Assembly (NCBI GenBank): GCA_035524335.1
Contig: DATKPE010000008.1
Location: 19,100 to 83,099 of the forward strand
Direction: 5' to 3'
Source of the DNA: DATKPE01 sp035524335
GTDB lineage: Bacteria; Bacteroidota; Ignavibacteria; UBA10030; SZUA-254
Length of the DNA stretch: 64,000 nucleotides
Below the pieces are notes generated by a model that was not told where the DNA came from, ran no database searches, and saw only the letters and a list, made by a program, of their open reading frames with translations. Position numbers and translations under genes: made by a program. Each line of letters starts with the position of its first letter. Positions within the stretch are counted from its first letter, which is position 1. Below are positions 45,538-54,132 of the stretch, piece by piece.

Positions 45538-45963
45538 CTAGTTCCCGGTAGGATGTCCGGGAACACGGGCGACAAGCCAGATATACCGGAGCGTGTCTGT
45601 CCCGGTATTGAAGACGTTATGTTCGGTCTGCGGGGGACAATAACCGACGGAGTACTGACGAAGTTTTAAGGTATCCCCGCCTGTGATCCGCATCTCTCCG
45701 TTCCCGCTCAGGATCGTGACGACTTCTTCGTAATCTTTTGTACTGTGCTTCCCGACGGAATGTCCCGGAGCCAGTACAACATAACCGGATCGCATCGTGA
45801 TCGTTTCGGGGGGTCCCTGAAACAGGTCAACCGATTTTTGAGCGAACGGGTCAAGCATAATTCCGCGCGGATGCGGTTTGGCCGGTGATTGCGTAAATAC
45901 CGTGGCGGCCAGAAGGAGAATGAGAAAGCAAACGGATGCGACCCTGCACATGCGCACTATCAT
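45538..45963 (-). CDS. Exported cupin-domain protein
   Basis: 141 residues with a signal peptide (about 1-25, ending TVFTQ). The cupin fold shows GYVVLAPGHSVGKHSTKDYEEVV with His and Glu as motif-one ligands and CPPQTEHNVFNTGTDTLRYIW as motif two. A periplasmic metal-binding or chelator-handling protein is inferred. Its ATG overlaps the nikR stop by four bases, so it is co-translated with the regulator. Confidence 0.82.
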   Translation of the reverse strand: MIVRMCRVASVCFLILLLAATVFTQSPAKPHPRGIMLDPFAQKSVDLFQGPPETITMRSGYVVLAPGHSVGKHSTKDYEEVVTILSGNGEMRITGGDTLKLRQYSVGYCPPQTEHNVFNTGTDTLRYIWLVARVPGHPTGN

Positions 45964-46376
45964 AGGTGTTTTTCAGTTGAGGTGAGAACGAGTTTTGAGT
46001 GTTTGACTCCCTTAAAACTGCCGAGCCCTTTTGCGATATTCTTCATCAAACCGACCCTGCCTTTTAACAATATGACTTCAAGACAGTTATCGTGATCGAC
46101 ATGAACGTGCGTCGCTGCGATCACCGCGTGATGATGTTTGTGCTGAAGGCTGGTGAGCTTTTCCTCCAGATCCCGCTTATGATGATCGTAGAGGAGCGAC
46201 AGCACCCCGAATCCTTCGGTGTCCGGAGATCGGGTGTCTTCTTCGACCAGGCGTCCACGGATCAGGTCCCGGAGGGCTTCTGACCTGTTGGAGTAGCCAC
46301 TAGTTGACATCCATCGGTCGAACCGGCGAATCAGGGGCGTATCAATTGAAACACCAAACCGGGTAATGTTTTTCAT
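45960..46376 (-). CDS. nikR: Nickel-responsive regulator NikR
   Basis: 138 residues. N-terminal ribbon-helix-helix (ITRFGVSIDTPLIRRFDRW, then SEALRDLIR), C-terminal ACT-type domain. The square-planar nickel ligands are all present: His79, and His90, His92, Cys98 in THVHVDHDNC. It is the first gene of nikR-cupin-receptor. A NikR-type operator (46378-46404) lies immediately before its start codon, so the locus is probably repressed by nickel through its own product. Confidence 0.95.
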   Translation of the reverse strand: MKNITRFGVSIDTPLIRRFDRWMSTSGYSNRSEALRDLIRGRLVEEDTRSPDTEGFGVLSLLYDHHKRDLEEKLTSLQHKHHHAVIAATHVHVDHDNCLEVILLKGRVGLMKNIAKGLGSFKGVKHSKLVLTSTEKHL

Positions 46377-46377
46377 C

Positions 46378-46404
46378 GTGGCACGTTTTTATGGAAAGTA
46401 ACAC
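46378..46404. promoter_or_regulatory. NikR-type operator
   Basis: GTGGCAC-N13-GTAACAC on the plus strand. It matches 12 of 14 positions of GTGTTAC-N13/14-GTAACAC, the NikR site reported for Geobacter-type regulators. It ends one base before the nikR start codon, so bound NikR would block transcription start or early elongation. Confidence 0.7.
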
Positions 46405-46533
46405 TTATCCACTTAAAGAACAAATCGGACAATCCGGTGAATGAATCTTCATCCACGATCACTGCCATAATCACCCAACTTATGTTTAAACCCGCACCTT
46501 CGGGAATGATTTTTGTTACGTTTTAACCGCGGC

Positions 46534-46641
46534 TCATTTGCCACCACTCTCCCGGCTCGCATGAGCCGCAGGTTCGACACCGCGGACCTTAGCCGGCTTC
46601 TTCACGTTAGCCCGCGATTTTTCCGGCAGAGCTTGCTTCAT
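46534..46641 (-). other. Short basic reading frame, probable 3' remnant of a lost gene
   Basis: 35 codons from ATG 46641, giving MKQALPEKSRANVKKPAKV followed by a Gly/Glu/Ser-rich tail. The frame is open further upstream, so it may be the C-terminus of a broken protein. It adjoins the point where HTH copy C loses similarity to the family. No family assigned. Confidence 0.25.
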
Positions 46642-46661
46642 TGACCTGGCCTGAGGGAACG

Positions 46662-46953
46662 TCTTGAAAAGGATTCTGATCAATAAATTGTATCACTCGG
46701 GGTAAAACCGGAAGTGACGGGCGGTTTCGGTTCTTCTCCCAATTGGTAACAGTCGAGGTGGATGCTCGACTATACGCGCCCCGTCTTTCTGACGCATTCC
46801 GAGGTCACGTCGACGCCGTCGGATACAATCACCGAGGGTCTGTAGCTCGGTTGGATAGGGTTTATTGCGGGGTTTTTGCGGTTTGAGGGTCAGGTAGCAA
46901 CAGGTTTGATCATTACGATATCGCTCCCACAAATAACGGTGAAAGCGATACAA
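46662..46953 (-). pseudogene. Two-HTH (XRE-type) regulator, copy C, first half only
   Basis: Reads CYLTLKPQKPRNKPYPTELQ and TLGDCIRRRRRDLGMRQKDG, then after a frame change STVTNWEKNRNRP and LPRVIQFIDQNPF. This covers the N-terminal part and first HTH of the family. The second HTH is missing, replaced by unrelated Lys-rich coding sequence. No yifB piece is attached at its 5' side. Confidence 0.8.
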
Positions 46954-47109
46954 ATTTCTCCCCTCTGAAAAAGGTTTGCTATTTCCAACGGTCCTATTTA
47001 TATTTGATCTAAATCTAAATAAATGGGCGGATACAGGAAGTTCGAAATTTATCGGTTTCTCTACATACAGATTACTGCCTGATATTAACGGATCAACCCC
47101 GATAAACGC

Positions 47110-48342
47110 ATGAGCAAAAGATTTACTCTTCCCCCCTTGCTGTTTCGTTTCACGGTTACTGCCATCATTTTCACGTTAACCTCCTGTAACGAAATATTTC
47201 CGGGGATGATCAACCCCGAAAACGGCTTATGCGGATCAGTGAGCCTCTCCAATGATCAGACGGTATTATTTTCGCAAGGCAACGATCAATTTTTTGCCCA
47301 TCGGACTGCGGCTACGGGACTTGGGCCGTATTTTGTGGCAACGAGTTGCGGGAGCTGCCACACAAGCGATAACAGGGGCCACCCTTTTACCATCCTTACC
47401 CGTTTCGGCCAGACTGACAGCACTGGCAATAAATTCCTCGCAGAAGGCGGTCCTCAATTAGGCACTTTTTGCCTGCCCGGATATACGCCGGAGCAAATTC
47501 CGCCCGGGGCTACGAGGACCAAACTGATCGCGCCGATTACTGCCGGTGTGGGATTTCTGGAATCGGTACCTGATTCCGCAATCATCGCAATGGCCGATGC
47601 AAATATCAATAACCCGGATGGAGTGCGGGGGCATCCTAATTATAATACCATCCCCTCCTACGTAACCATATTGAACGGCGCAATACCGCGCGCTGATGGA
47701 AAATATATCTGCCGGTTCGGTCGCAAGGCTGCTGTCTACAATTTATTCCAGCAGGTTGCGAATGCGTATAACCATGACATGGGCATTACATCTACCTATA
47801 TGCCCGTTAATCCCTACAATTACCAGGATCAGACGACACCTCCCGTCGCGTCCACACCCGAAATAGATAATACTGCCTTTTATTCCGTGGTATTTTATGT
47901 GACCTGTTTGCAAACCCCTATTCAGCGCACTCCCCAGGATCCGACAGTTCAAGCCGGGCAAAAGCTTTTTGCGCATATCGGTTGCGCAAGCTGTCATCAA
48001 CCCACGCTGACGACCGGTTATTCACCCATTGGAGCGCTTTCTTATCAAACATTCCATCCATATACAGACCTCCTGGTACATGATATGGGACCGGGGCTGG
48101 ATGACCATTATACAGAAGGGGACGCCACAACCTCCGAATGGCGCACAACTCCATTATGGGGATTGGGCCTGGCGCCCGGCGTTCAGGGCGGAAGTACTTA
48201 CCTGCTGCATGACGGGAGGGCACACAGTATTCAACAGGCCATCCGGATGCATGGAGGTGAAGCGGCTGTCAGTTCATCAAGGTTTGGCATGTTATCACCG
48301 GATGAACAGGCAGCGCTGATCGCATTTTTACAATCCCTTTAA
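47110..48342 (+). CDS. Di-haem DUF1111 oxidoreductase/peroxidase-like lipoprotein
   Basis: 410 residues. Signal peptide with lipobox TLTSC (Cys26). Two c-type haem sites: CGSCH (80-84) and CASCH (about 294-298). Between them are GVGFLESVPDSAIIAMAD and RFGRKAAVYNLFQQVANAYNHDMGIT; after the second come RTTPLWGLGLA and LHDGRAHSIQQAI, all typical of the DUF1111 (thiol oxidoreductase-like, CcpA-related) family. It probably acts in the periplasm or on the cell surface in electron transfer. It is followed 4 bp later by a Rieske protein and then a porin. Confidence 0.9.
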   Translation: MSKRFTLPPLLFRFTVTAIIFTLTSCNEIFPGMINPENGLCGSVSLSNDQTVLFSQGNDQFFAHRTAATGLGPYFVATSCGSCHTSDNRGHPFTILTRFGQTDSTGNKFLAEGGPQLGTFCLPGYTPEQIPPGATRTKLIAPITAGVGFLESVPDSAIIAMADANINNPDGVRGHPNYNTIPSYVTILNGAIPRADGKYICRFGRKAAVYNLFQQVANAYNHDMGITSTYMPVNPYNYQDQTTPPVASTPEIDNTAFYSVVFYVTCLQTPIQRTPQDPTVQAGQKLFAHIGCASCHQPTLTTGYSPIGALSYQTFHPYTDLLVHDMGPGLDDHYTEGDATTSEWRTTPLWGLGLAPGVQGGSTYLLHDGRAHSIQQAIRMHGGEAAVSSSRFGMLSPDEQAALIAFLQSL

Positions 48343-48346
48343 TCCG

Positions 48347-48778
48347 ATGAGAAGAGTGGAATTTTTAAAAACGTGCGGACTTGCCTGTTCGGGAGGTTTT
48401 TTCCTTACATCTGTTCTGGAAGGTTGCGGCAACAGTACGTTCATCACGGGTACCATTGACCACTCCGACCTCGTCGTGCCGCTATCTGTTTTTCAGCGCG
48501 ATGAAAACGTTTTCCGAAGATATGTGGTAGTGCAGCATGAATCATTAAAATACCCGGTTTGTGTTTACCGCTTGAGCGACACCGAATATTCGGCGCTCTG
48601 GATGTGTTGCACCCACCAGGGCACCGAATTGGAGATATTTGGCGACAGGTTGGAGTGTCCCGCACATGGCAGCAGGTTCAGCGTTACCGGTAAAGTAGAG
48701 AACGGGCCGGCCAGTACCGACCTTCGTACCTTCCCGGTCGCAGTTTCGGATAATCAGATTCATATCTCATTAAAATGA
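48347..48778 (+). CDS. Rieske [2Fe-2S] lipoprotein
   Basis: 143 residues. N-terminus MRRVEFLK followed by a hydrophobic stretch and lipobox VLEGC (Cys27). Cluster ligands are Cys88-x-His90 (CTHQG) and Cys104-x2-His107 (CPAHGSRFS). It is a small soluble-type Rieske domain without the disulphide pair of cytochrome bc1 proteins, although an extra Cys87 precedes Cys88. It likely passes electrons with the di-haem protein encoded just upstream. Its stop overlaps the ATG of the porin gene. Confidence 0.9.
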   Translation: MRRVEFLKTCGLACSGGFFLTSVLEGCGNSTFITGTIDHSDLVVPLSVFQRDENVFRRYVVVQHESLKYPVCVYRLSDTEYSALWMCCTHQGTELEIFGDRLECPAHGSRFSVTGKVENGPASTDLRTFPVAVSDNQIHISLK

Positions 48779-50055
48779 AAACAAACCCATATCTATCCTT
48801 TATCATTCTATTGTTTTTTTTCAGCCGCGCAGCCGTTGCACAGATTGACAGCAGTCTGTTAAAGTCGCCGGCGAGACCTGATATGGGTAAACACATTTTG
48901 AGCATGGACGCCATTTATAACAGGCCGTTTCTTAAGCTTGGAAATATGCCCGTGTCGATAGGAGGATACATGGAGTCCGATTATCAGTATGTTTCCACTT
49001 CCGGCATTTCGCCGGGCAATCAGTTTCAGTTCAGGCGTCTCAGTATTTTCGTGGCGGCTACTGTGTCGGAACACATTAAATTTTTATCGGAAATTGAATA
49101 CGAAGATGACCCGGGCGGAGATCCCGGAGAGGCGACAACCGGGCCGGAATTTGGAATCGAGTATGCCGCTTTAGACATCGAAATGGATCCGCTGCTTAAC
49201 CTGCGCGGTGGTTTGATATTGAATCCCATAGGTTCCTTCAACGAAAATCACGACGGCCCGAAATGGGAGTTTACCGACCGTCCCCTTGCCATGACCCAAA
49301 TGCTTCCGGAAACGTGGAGGAATGCCGGTTTCGGTTTATATGGTAAACAATACAGCGGCGATTGGATGTACGGCTACGAGTTTTACGTAACGGGCGGATT
49401 TGATGACTCCATTATTGACAATAGCCAGGGAAAAACTTTTTTACCCGCAGCAAACGCCAGCCCTGCGCGGCTCACGTTCAGCGCGAGCGGCGAGCCGCTT
49501 TATACCGGCAAGCTTTCATGTGGGAATGACCAGATCGGACAACTGGGATTATCATGGATGGGCGGCGTTTACAATACATGGGAGAAAGAAGGAGCAGTGG
49601 TCGACGATAAAAGGAGCGTTAATGTCTTTGATGTTGATTTTAATACGACCATCCCCACATTGCATACCAGCATTACTACCGAATGGGCATGGGTATTTGT
49701 GCAGATCCCTCCCGGGTATTCCCCCGAATATGCCGGAAGGCAAATGGGCGGTTTTATCGACATCGTTCAGCCAGTTTACCACGGAAGAGTGCTGGACTGG
49801 GACAACGCCACGCTCAGCCTGGCTGTCAGAGGAGAATATGTTGACTGGAACGATCAGAATTTTACGGCCACCGGTTTACGGGAGTATAACGATGTAAATA
49901 GTATTATTCCCGCCCTGAGTTTCAGGCCCACACCGCAAACAGTATTACGGCTCAATTACCGAATTCAAACTTCAAGGGATATTACCGGTAATACCATAGG
50001 CGCAACGATTGGCCCGACAAGAGGAATAAGTTTTGGTATCGCAACTTACTTTTAG
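48775..50055 (+). CDS. Phosphate-selective-porin-like outer-membrane protein
   Basis: 426 residues. Signal peptide ends AAVAQ. The barrel shows GYMESDYQYVSTSG, FQFRRLSIFVAATVSEHIKFL, LRGGLILNPIGSFNENHDG, the FGLYGKQ stretch and a terminal GISFGIATYF, a pattern of the OprO/OprP porin family. ATG overlaps the Rieske stop, so di-haem protein, Rieske and porin are one operon. The link suggests a surface redox module with its own channel; the substrate is unknown. Confidence 0.8.
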   Translation: MKTNPYLSFIILLFFFSRAAVAQIDSSLLKSPARPDMGKHILSMDAIYNRPFLKLGNMPVSIGGYMESDYQYVSTSGISPGNQFQFRRLSIFVAATVSEHIKFLSEIEYEDDPGGDPGEATTGPEFGIEYAALDIEMDPLLNLRGGLILNPIGSFNENHDGPKWEFTDRPLAMTQMLPETWRNAGFGLYGKQYSGDWMYGYEFYVTGGFDDSIIDNSQGKTFLPAANASPARLTFSASGEPLYTGKLSCGNDQIGQLGLSWMGGVYNTWEKEGAVVDDKRSVNVFDVDFNTTIPTLHTSITTEWAWVFVQIPPGYSPEYAGRQMGGFIDIVQPVYHGRVLDWDNATLSLAVRGEYVDWNDQNFTATGLREYNDVNSIIPALSFRPTPQTVLRLNYRIQTSRDITGNTIGATIGPTRGISFGIATYF

Positions 50056-50364
50056 AAAGATTCCCCTAAGCTCCAAAATCTGGTCCGCAATAAGGTGAGA
50101 AAGTTTATATTGGTTAAGCGGCATTATAAAAAGTGAATTCCGTATAGTGAGAGTTAAGGGTGTCCGAGACAGGTGCGAATCAGCTGGCGAGTAATGGTCA
50201 ATGACGCGCTCGACCTGTTTAATTGTAGCATTGCGATTTTACCGCCGCGGATTCAGGTTACGCTTAATAATAAAAGCCGTCTGAACGTTAGTGAATAATA
50301 AAAACTCCTGCCCGTCAGCTCTTGCCCCCCACTGCCGGTCTTTCATCATCAAGCATCATCAGGC
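50056..50364. other. 309-bp region without a recognised gene
   Basis: Lies between the porin stop and the ferritin stop (convergent). No terminator-like hairpin with a T run and no recognisable coding remnant was found. Confidence 0.45.
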
Positions 50365-50811
50365 TTACGGGAGAATTGCCGATGGTCTTAATTGTTCGGC
50401 AATACCGATCGTCGTCTTATCTTCTTCTCCTTGTTCTTTGTTGAACCGCTGGAGCACAATCTGCGCCGGGTAATCATTATCTTCATTCGAAAGTTCGAAC
50501 AGCTTTGTCATAGAGGCCGTCGCTTTTTGTTGGTGTTCAAGCGCCTGCCTGAACAGCTCCGCCGGGGATGTGAAATCTGCCAACGGCTGGTCGATACCAT
50601 GCAACATAATCGTGCCGTTTCGGTCGAAGATGTAGCCGGAGATCTTCATCCCATGTTTTGTTTCCCCGGCGCTTTGCACCTTCAACCATTTTGTAAAACC
50701 ACGAGGATTCTTTCCTTCGCAAGATGCAGCCATGGAGAGATAAAATTCGAAAGAAAAATATTCGCGATTGGTTCGCTCGTTCAGAGCAGGTTGAACCGTT
50801 TTACGAAGCAT
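50365..50811 (-). CDS. Ferritin-like protein, shortened and possibly decaying
   Basis: 148 residues versus about 165-170 for bacterial ferritin. Starts MLRKTVQPALNERTNREYFS, then YLSMAASCEGKNPRGFTKWLK, VQSAGETKHGMKI (Glu and His of the ferroxidase site), ALEHQQKATASMTKLFELSN and LQRFNKEQGEEDK. The Glu-Glu pair usual before the ligand Glu reads Gly-Glu, and the C-terminal helix is cut short. Its start codon is only 8 bp from a yifB fragment on the opposite strand, so it has no normal promoter of its own there. Confidence 0.75.
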   Translation of the reverse strand: MLRKTVQPALNERTNREYFSFEFYLSMAASCEGKNPRGFTKWLKVQSAGETKHGMKISGYIFDRNGTIMLHGIDQPLADFTSPAELFRQALEHQQKATASMTKLFELSNEDNDYPAQIVLQRFNKEQGEEDKTTIGIAEQLRPSAILP

Positions 50812-50818
50812 AAGAGGT

Positions 50819-51299
50819 CCCTCTTTGTGAACTGCACTCCAGGGAATGGACTTGCGCTCCTAATCAAATTCAAAAGCATATGGCGAAGATTTCCGGACAT
50901 CATCCTGATCGTATCGATCTTCAGATCGAGGCACCAGCGGTAAAATACAAGGAACTCGCAAGCAGATAAGCAGGAGAAACTTCTTCATTGATTCGTCAAC
51001 GTGTAATCGCAGCTCGTGAAATTCAGGTGCAATGGTTCTCCGGAAGAAAAGAAATGAGCTCCAATGCCGATATGCAATCGAAAGAGATTCTCAGATACCG
51101 CAACCCTGACACAGCGGGGGAAGAATTGCTCAAGATGGCAATTGCCAAGCATGGTTTCCCCACGCGGGCATATGATCGCATACTGAACGTCGGCCGGACA
51201 ATTGCCGATCGTACGGGATCAGCCGGCATAAAGCCCGAACACATAAGCGAGGCAATTCAGCGCAGAATTCTGGACAGGAATTTGTCGACGAACATTTGA
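50819..51299 (+). pseudogene. yifB 3' half with internal stop and frameshift
   Basis: Reads (after a short gapped start matching CFCGNFTD) EWTCAPNQIQKHMAKISG, DRIDLQIEAPAVKYKELASR, a stop, then LIRQRVIAAREIQ, MSSNADMQSKEILRYRN, AYDRILNVGRTIADRTGS and HISEAIQRRILDRNLSTNI. It covers residues 353-513 of intact YifB to the natural end. The 103-codon frame from 50988 lacks any ATPase motif and cannot be functional. The 5' edge coincides with codon 352-353, as in the fragments at 43423 and 60665. Confidence 0.88.
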
Positions 51300-51397
51300 A
51301 TAATGGAAAAGGCGGACTCTTTTCGTTATTTTGTAATAATTAAAATTCTATTTATACTGTATCAGAGTAATATCCTAACCAGAGCATCATAACGAAA

Positions 51398-51781
51398 GTG
51401 CAGTTCTTCAGAAATATTGTTCTTTTCCTGATTGTTACGACCATCCTGTTGCAGACATTTAACCGCGTTTTCATCGTTGCCGGTTTTTATATCAACAGGA
51501 ATTACATCGTAACCAATCTTTGCGAACAGCGAGACGCTTCAAACAATTGCTGTCAGGGAAAGTGCCATCTCCGGAAAAAAATGAATGAAGAAGACCGCAG
51601 GGACCAGTCTGCATTTCCAAACAGTTCGAAAGGGCAAGAAGAGTTACAATACATACAAGGTCGTTCTCCATCCGTTGCAGTACCTCCTCCGTTATCAGGT
51701 CATATCTTTGTTTTCAGCGAATCACTAGCCCAGGATCCGTCGGGCAGTGCAATTTTCCACCCTCCTCAATTTCTTAACTAA
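51398..51781 (+). CDS. Small Cys-rich membrane protein preceding a TonB receptor
   Basis: 127 residues from a GTG start. One N-terminal helix (about 5-30), then FYINRNYIVTNLCEQRD and Cys42, Cys51, Cys52, Cys56 in NNCCQGKCHLRKK. I associate this INRNYI-x-NLCE/GKC pattern with short proteins encoded beside copper-related genes in Bacteroidota. The C-terminal half is Pro/Ser-rich and has no visible domain. It opens the 51.4-60.2 kb metal cluster, a position equivalent to that of the His/Cys-rich protein at 19295. Confidence 0.6.
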   Translation: MQFFRNIVLFLIVTTILLQTFNRVFIVAGFYINRNYIVTNLCEQRDASNNCCQGKCHLRKKMNEEDRRDQSAFPNSSKGQEELQYIQGRSPSVAVPPPLSGHIFVFSESLAQDPSGSAIFHPPQFLN

Positions 51782-51960
51782 GCACTAAGAGTAAATCTTT
51801 TGTCGGCAACGGTGTCCTTCAAGACACGGTGATGCGTTATTTTATGTCCGGCGAAATGGTTTTCTGTTAAGAACACCGGGCTCTCATCCTGACCTCCGGT
51901 CATTACTTGGATCAGCCTGTCCCGGTCTTCCCTCAACATTGGAATCAAGGAGAATTACCT

Positions 51961-54132
51961 GTGAATTATTTTCGATACCAGAGAATGAGTTGTTTCGTTT
52001 TGGCCATGATTCTTTACACGCAATTTTCATCATCGCAGCAACAAGACACCATGAAGACGGTGGAACTGAAGGAAATTACAATCGAAGCTGCCACAGCAAA
52101 ACCGTACGCAGATACCGTTTCGACTTCAGGCACACGACTACCTTTGCGCCTGGTTGAAACCCCTCAGGCCATCCAGACGATCAACACCCAGGTCATGCGC
52201 GACCAACAATCCCAGAACCTCAATGATGTCGTGATGAACATGACGAACGTCATAAGTAACAGCATGTACACCTCCTACACGATGCGGGGATTCCTCAACA
52301 GTTACAATAATGAGTTCATCACGTTTGACGGGTTCATCGGAAACATGTACTGGTGGAACCAGATGGTGCAACTCTATAACATCGAAAACGTGGAAGAGAT
52401 ATCAGGACCGGCTTCAGCATTATACAGCACGGGAACCCCCGGCGGCGTTATTAATATGAATACAAAACGTCCGCTCGACCACCCTGCCTATGCAGTCAAT
52501 CTTACGACCGGTTCATGGGACCTCGTCGACGCGTCAGCGGATTTGGGCGGTCCATTGACGAAGGACAAGAAGCTACTGTACCGCTTCAACATCGGCGACA
52601 ATTATCAGAACAGTTTCCGGCCGACACAATTCAACGAAAATTTCCTCATTGCGCCCTCACTCTCATACACATTCGATAGCACGACGCGCGTCACACTCGA
52701 TTATGTCAACGCGTACAACAGAACACGCTTCGAAGAGGACCATGGCGGCCTCCTGCTTATGAATAACGACAGCAGTTACAACTGGAGTAATGTGAATATC
52801 AGCTACCTGTTCAATAGTCCAGACGATTTCTCGATCATCGACAACAACACCGCAACACTACGGTTTGAGCACACTTTTTCAGGCGGCGTTCAGCTGACCT
52901 ATATGTCGCGGGCGATCTGGACGAACCTGAATGAGGGTGAGCATTTCGGGAATTATTACGCCAACAATTATTTTACAACGCTTCCGGATTCGATGCAGAG
53001 AGGGTATGACACGTGGTTGGACAAATGGTACAATTTTCAGAACAGTATTTATTCTTCCTATTCGTTCGGCAACAAAGAAATCCATCAGACTCTCCTCGCA
53101 GGAGTGGACTTCCAACTGTACGGCGACTGGAAGAATCGCTACATCACAGGAAATGCCCCCTCGGTTTCGTTTGTGAATCCGAATTATAACAATGACACTT
53201 TCAATTATCCCATCGATTCATCCACCTACGTTTGGGATGTGAGGACGTATAACCGCCAGATAGGCGTGTACATGCAGGATCTCATCGGCATCGGTGACCG
53301 GGTGAAACTGCTCCTTGCCGGACGCTACGAGAATTTTTTGTGGACCATTCGTCCGAATTCGAGTGATACCTACGTCGCCAATGACACTTCGACCGCCGAT
53401 GTTTTCCTTCCACGATTCGGCGCTGTGTACGATCTGAATGAGAACAGTTCCGTGTACGCAAGTTATTGCCAGTCATTCATCCCACAGTACGATAATATGC
53501 GCTCTGCAGGCGGACCGTTCCCGCCGCAAAAAGGAAAACAATATGAGGCGGGCTATAAAGGATTGTACTTTGGAGGACAGCTGCTGGCCTCCCTCGCGCT
53601 CTATACGATAGACTATGTCAACATTCTTGCCACGGATCCGGCTGATCCCACCGGCGTGCGGCAAATCGTGGTGCCCGGCTTAATCAGCAATGGCGCTGAA
53701 TGCACCCTTCAGGGAAATATCGGCCGGCTCAGCATCATCGCAGGGTACGCATATAACCATGTTGCCTTTTCGGATAATAGTCCGCTCGGACCCAAGGGCG
53801 GAAGATATGACAACGCCCCCGACAACATTGCCAACGCATGGATCAAGTATTCATTTGCCGATAAATCCGATCTTCGTGGTTTCGCAGTTTCGCTCGGCGG
53901 AAAGTACGTCGGCGACCGTGTCGGCGCGGCGTCAAACCAACATTTCCTGATGCCCGCGTATTTCGTCCTTGATGCAGCAGTCACTTACAAGGTTAACCGG
54001 TTCAAATTCGGGTTGAACGGATTTAACATTCTGGACGAGAAGTACGTGCTGGGATATTACGCATCCGATCTCATGGTCCAGGTCGGAACGCCGGCAAACT
54101 GGAAATTCAGCATCGGCTACGAGATCGAATGA
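51961..54132 (+). CDS. TonB-dependent siderophore-type receptor
   Basis: 723 residues from a GTG start at 51961 with AAGGAGAA 7-14 bp upstream. The longer frame from 51907 lacks such a site and places 18 residues before the signal peptide. Signal ends FSSSQ. The plug shows PLRLVETPQAIQTINTQVM, NDVVMNMTNVISNS and ISGPASALYSTGTPGGVINM, typical of siderophore receptors (FhuA/FecA-like). Barrel ends NWKFSIGYEIE. Stop overlaps the next start (ATGA). In this cluster of NosL-type and ABC genes the cargo may be a copper complex rather than iron. Confidence 0.9.
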   Translation: MNYFRYQRMSCFVLAMILYTQFSSSQQQDTMKTVELKEITIEAATAKPYADTVSTSGTRLPLRLVETPQAIQTINTQVMRDQQSQNLNDVVMNMTNVISNSMYTSYTMRGFLNSYNNEFITFDGFIGNMYWWNQMVQLYNIENVEEISGPASALYSTGTPGGVINMNTKRPLDHPAYAVNLTTGSWDLVDASADLGGPLTKDKKLLYRFNIGDNYQNSFRPTQFNENFLIAPSLSYTFDSTTRVTLDYVNAYNRTRFEEDHGGLLLMNNDSSYNWSNVNISYLFNSPDDFSIIDNNTATLRFEHTFSGGVQLTYMSRAIWTNLNEGEHFGNYYANNYFTTLPDSMQRGYDTWLDKWYNFQNSIYSSYSFGNKEIHQTLLAGVDFQLYGDWKNRYITGNAPSVSFVNPNYNNDTFNYPIDSSTYVWDVRTYNRQIGVYMQDLIGIGDRVKLLLAGRYENFLWTIRPNSSDTYVANDTSTADVFLPRFGAVYDLNENSSVYASYCQSFIPQYDNMRSAGGPFPPQKGKQYEAGYKGLYFGGQLLASLALYTIDYVNILATDPADPTGVRQIVVPGLISNGAECTLQGNIGRLSIIAGYAYNHVAFSDNSPLGPKGGRYDNAPDNIANAWIKYSFADKSDLRGFAVSLGGKYVGDRVGAASNQHFLMPAYFVLDAAVTYKVNRFKFGLNGFNILDEKYVLGYYASDLMVQVGTPANWKFSIGYEIE

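Noticed and set aside
50988..51299. 103-codon frame considered as a small YifB-like gene
   Set aside because: It is the 3' end of a yifB fragment whose upstream part has a stop and frame change. It has no ATPase motif and no sensible start.
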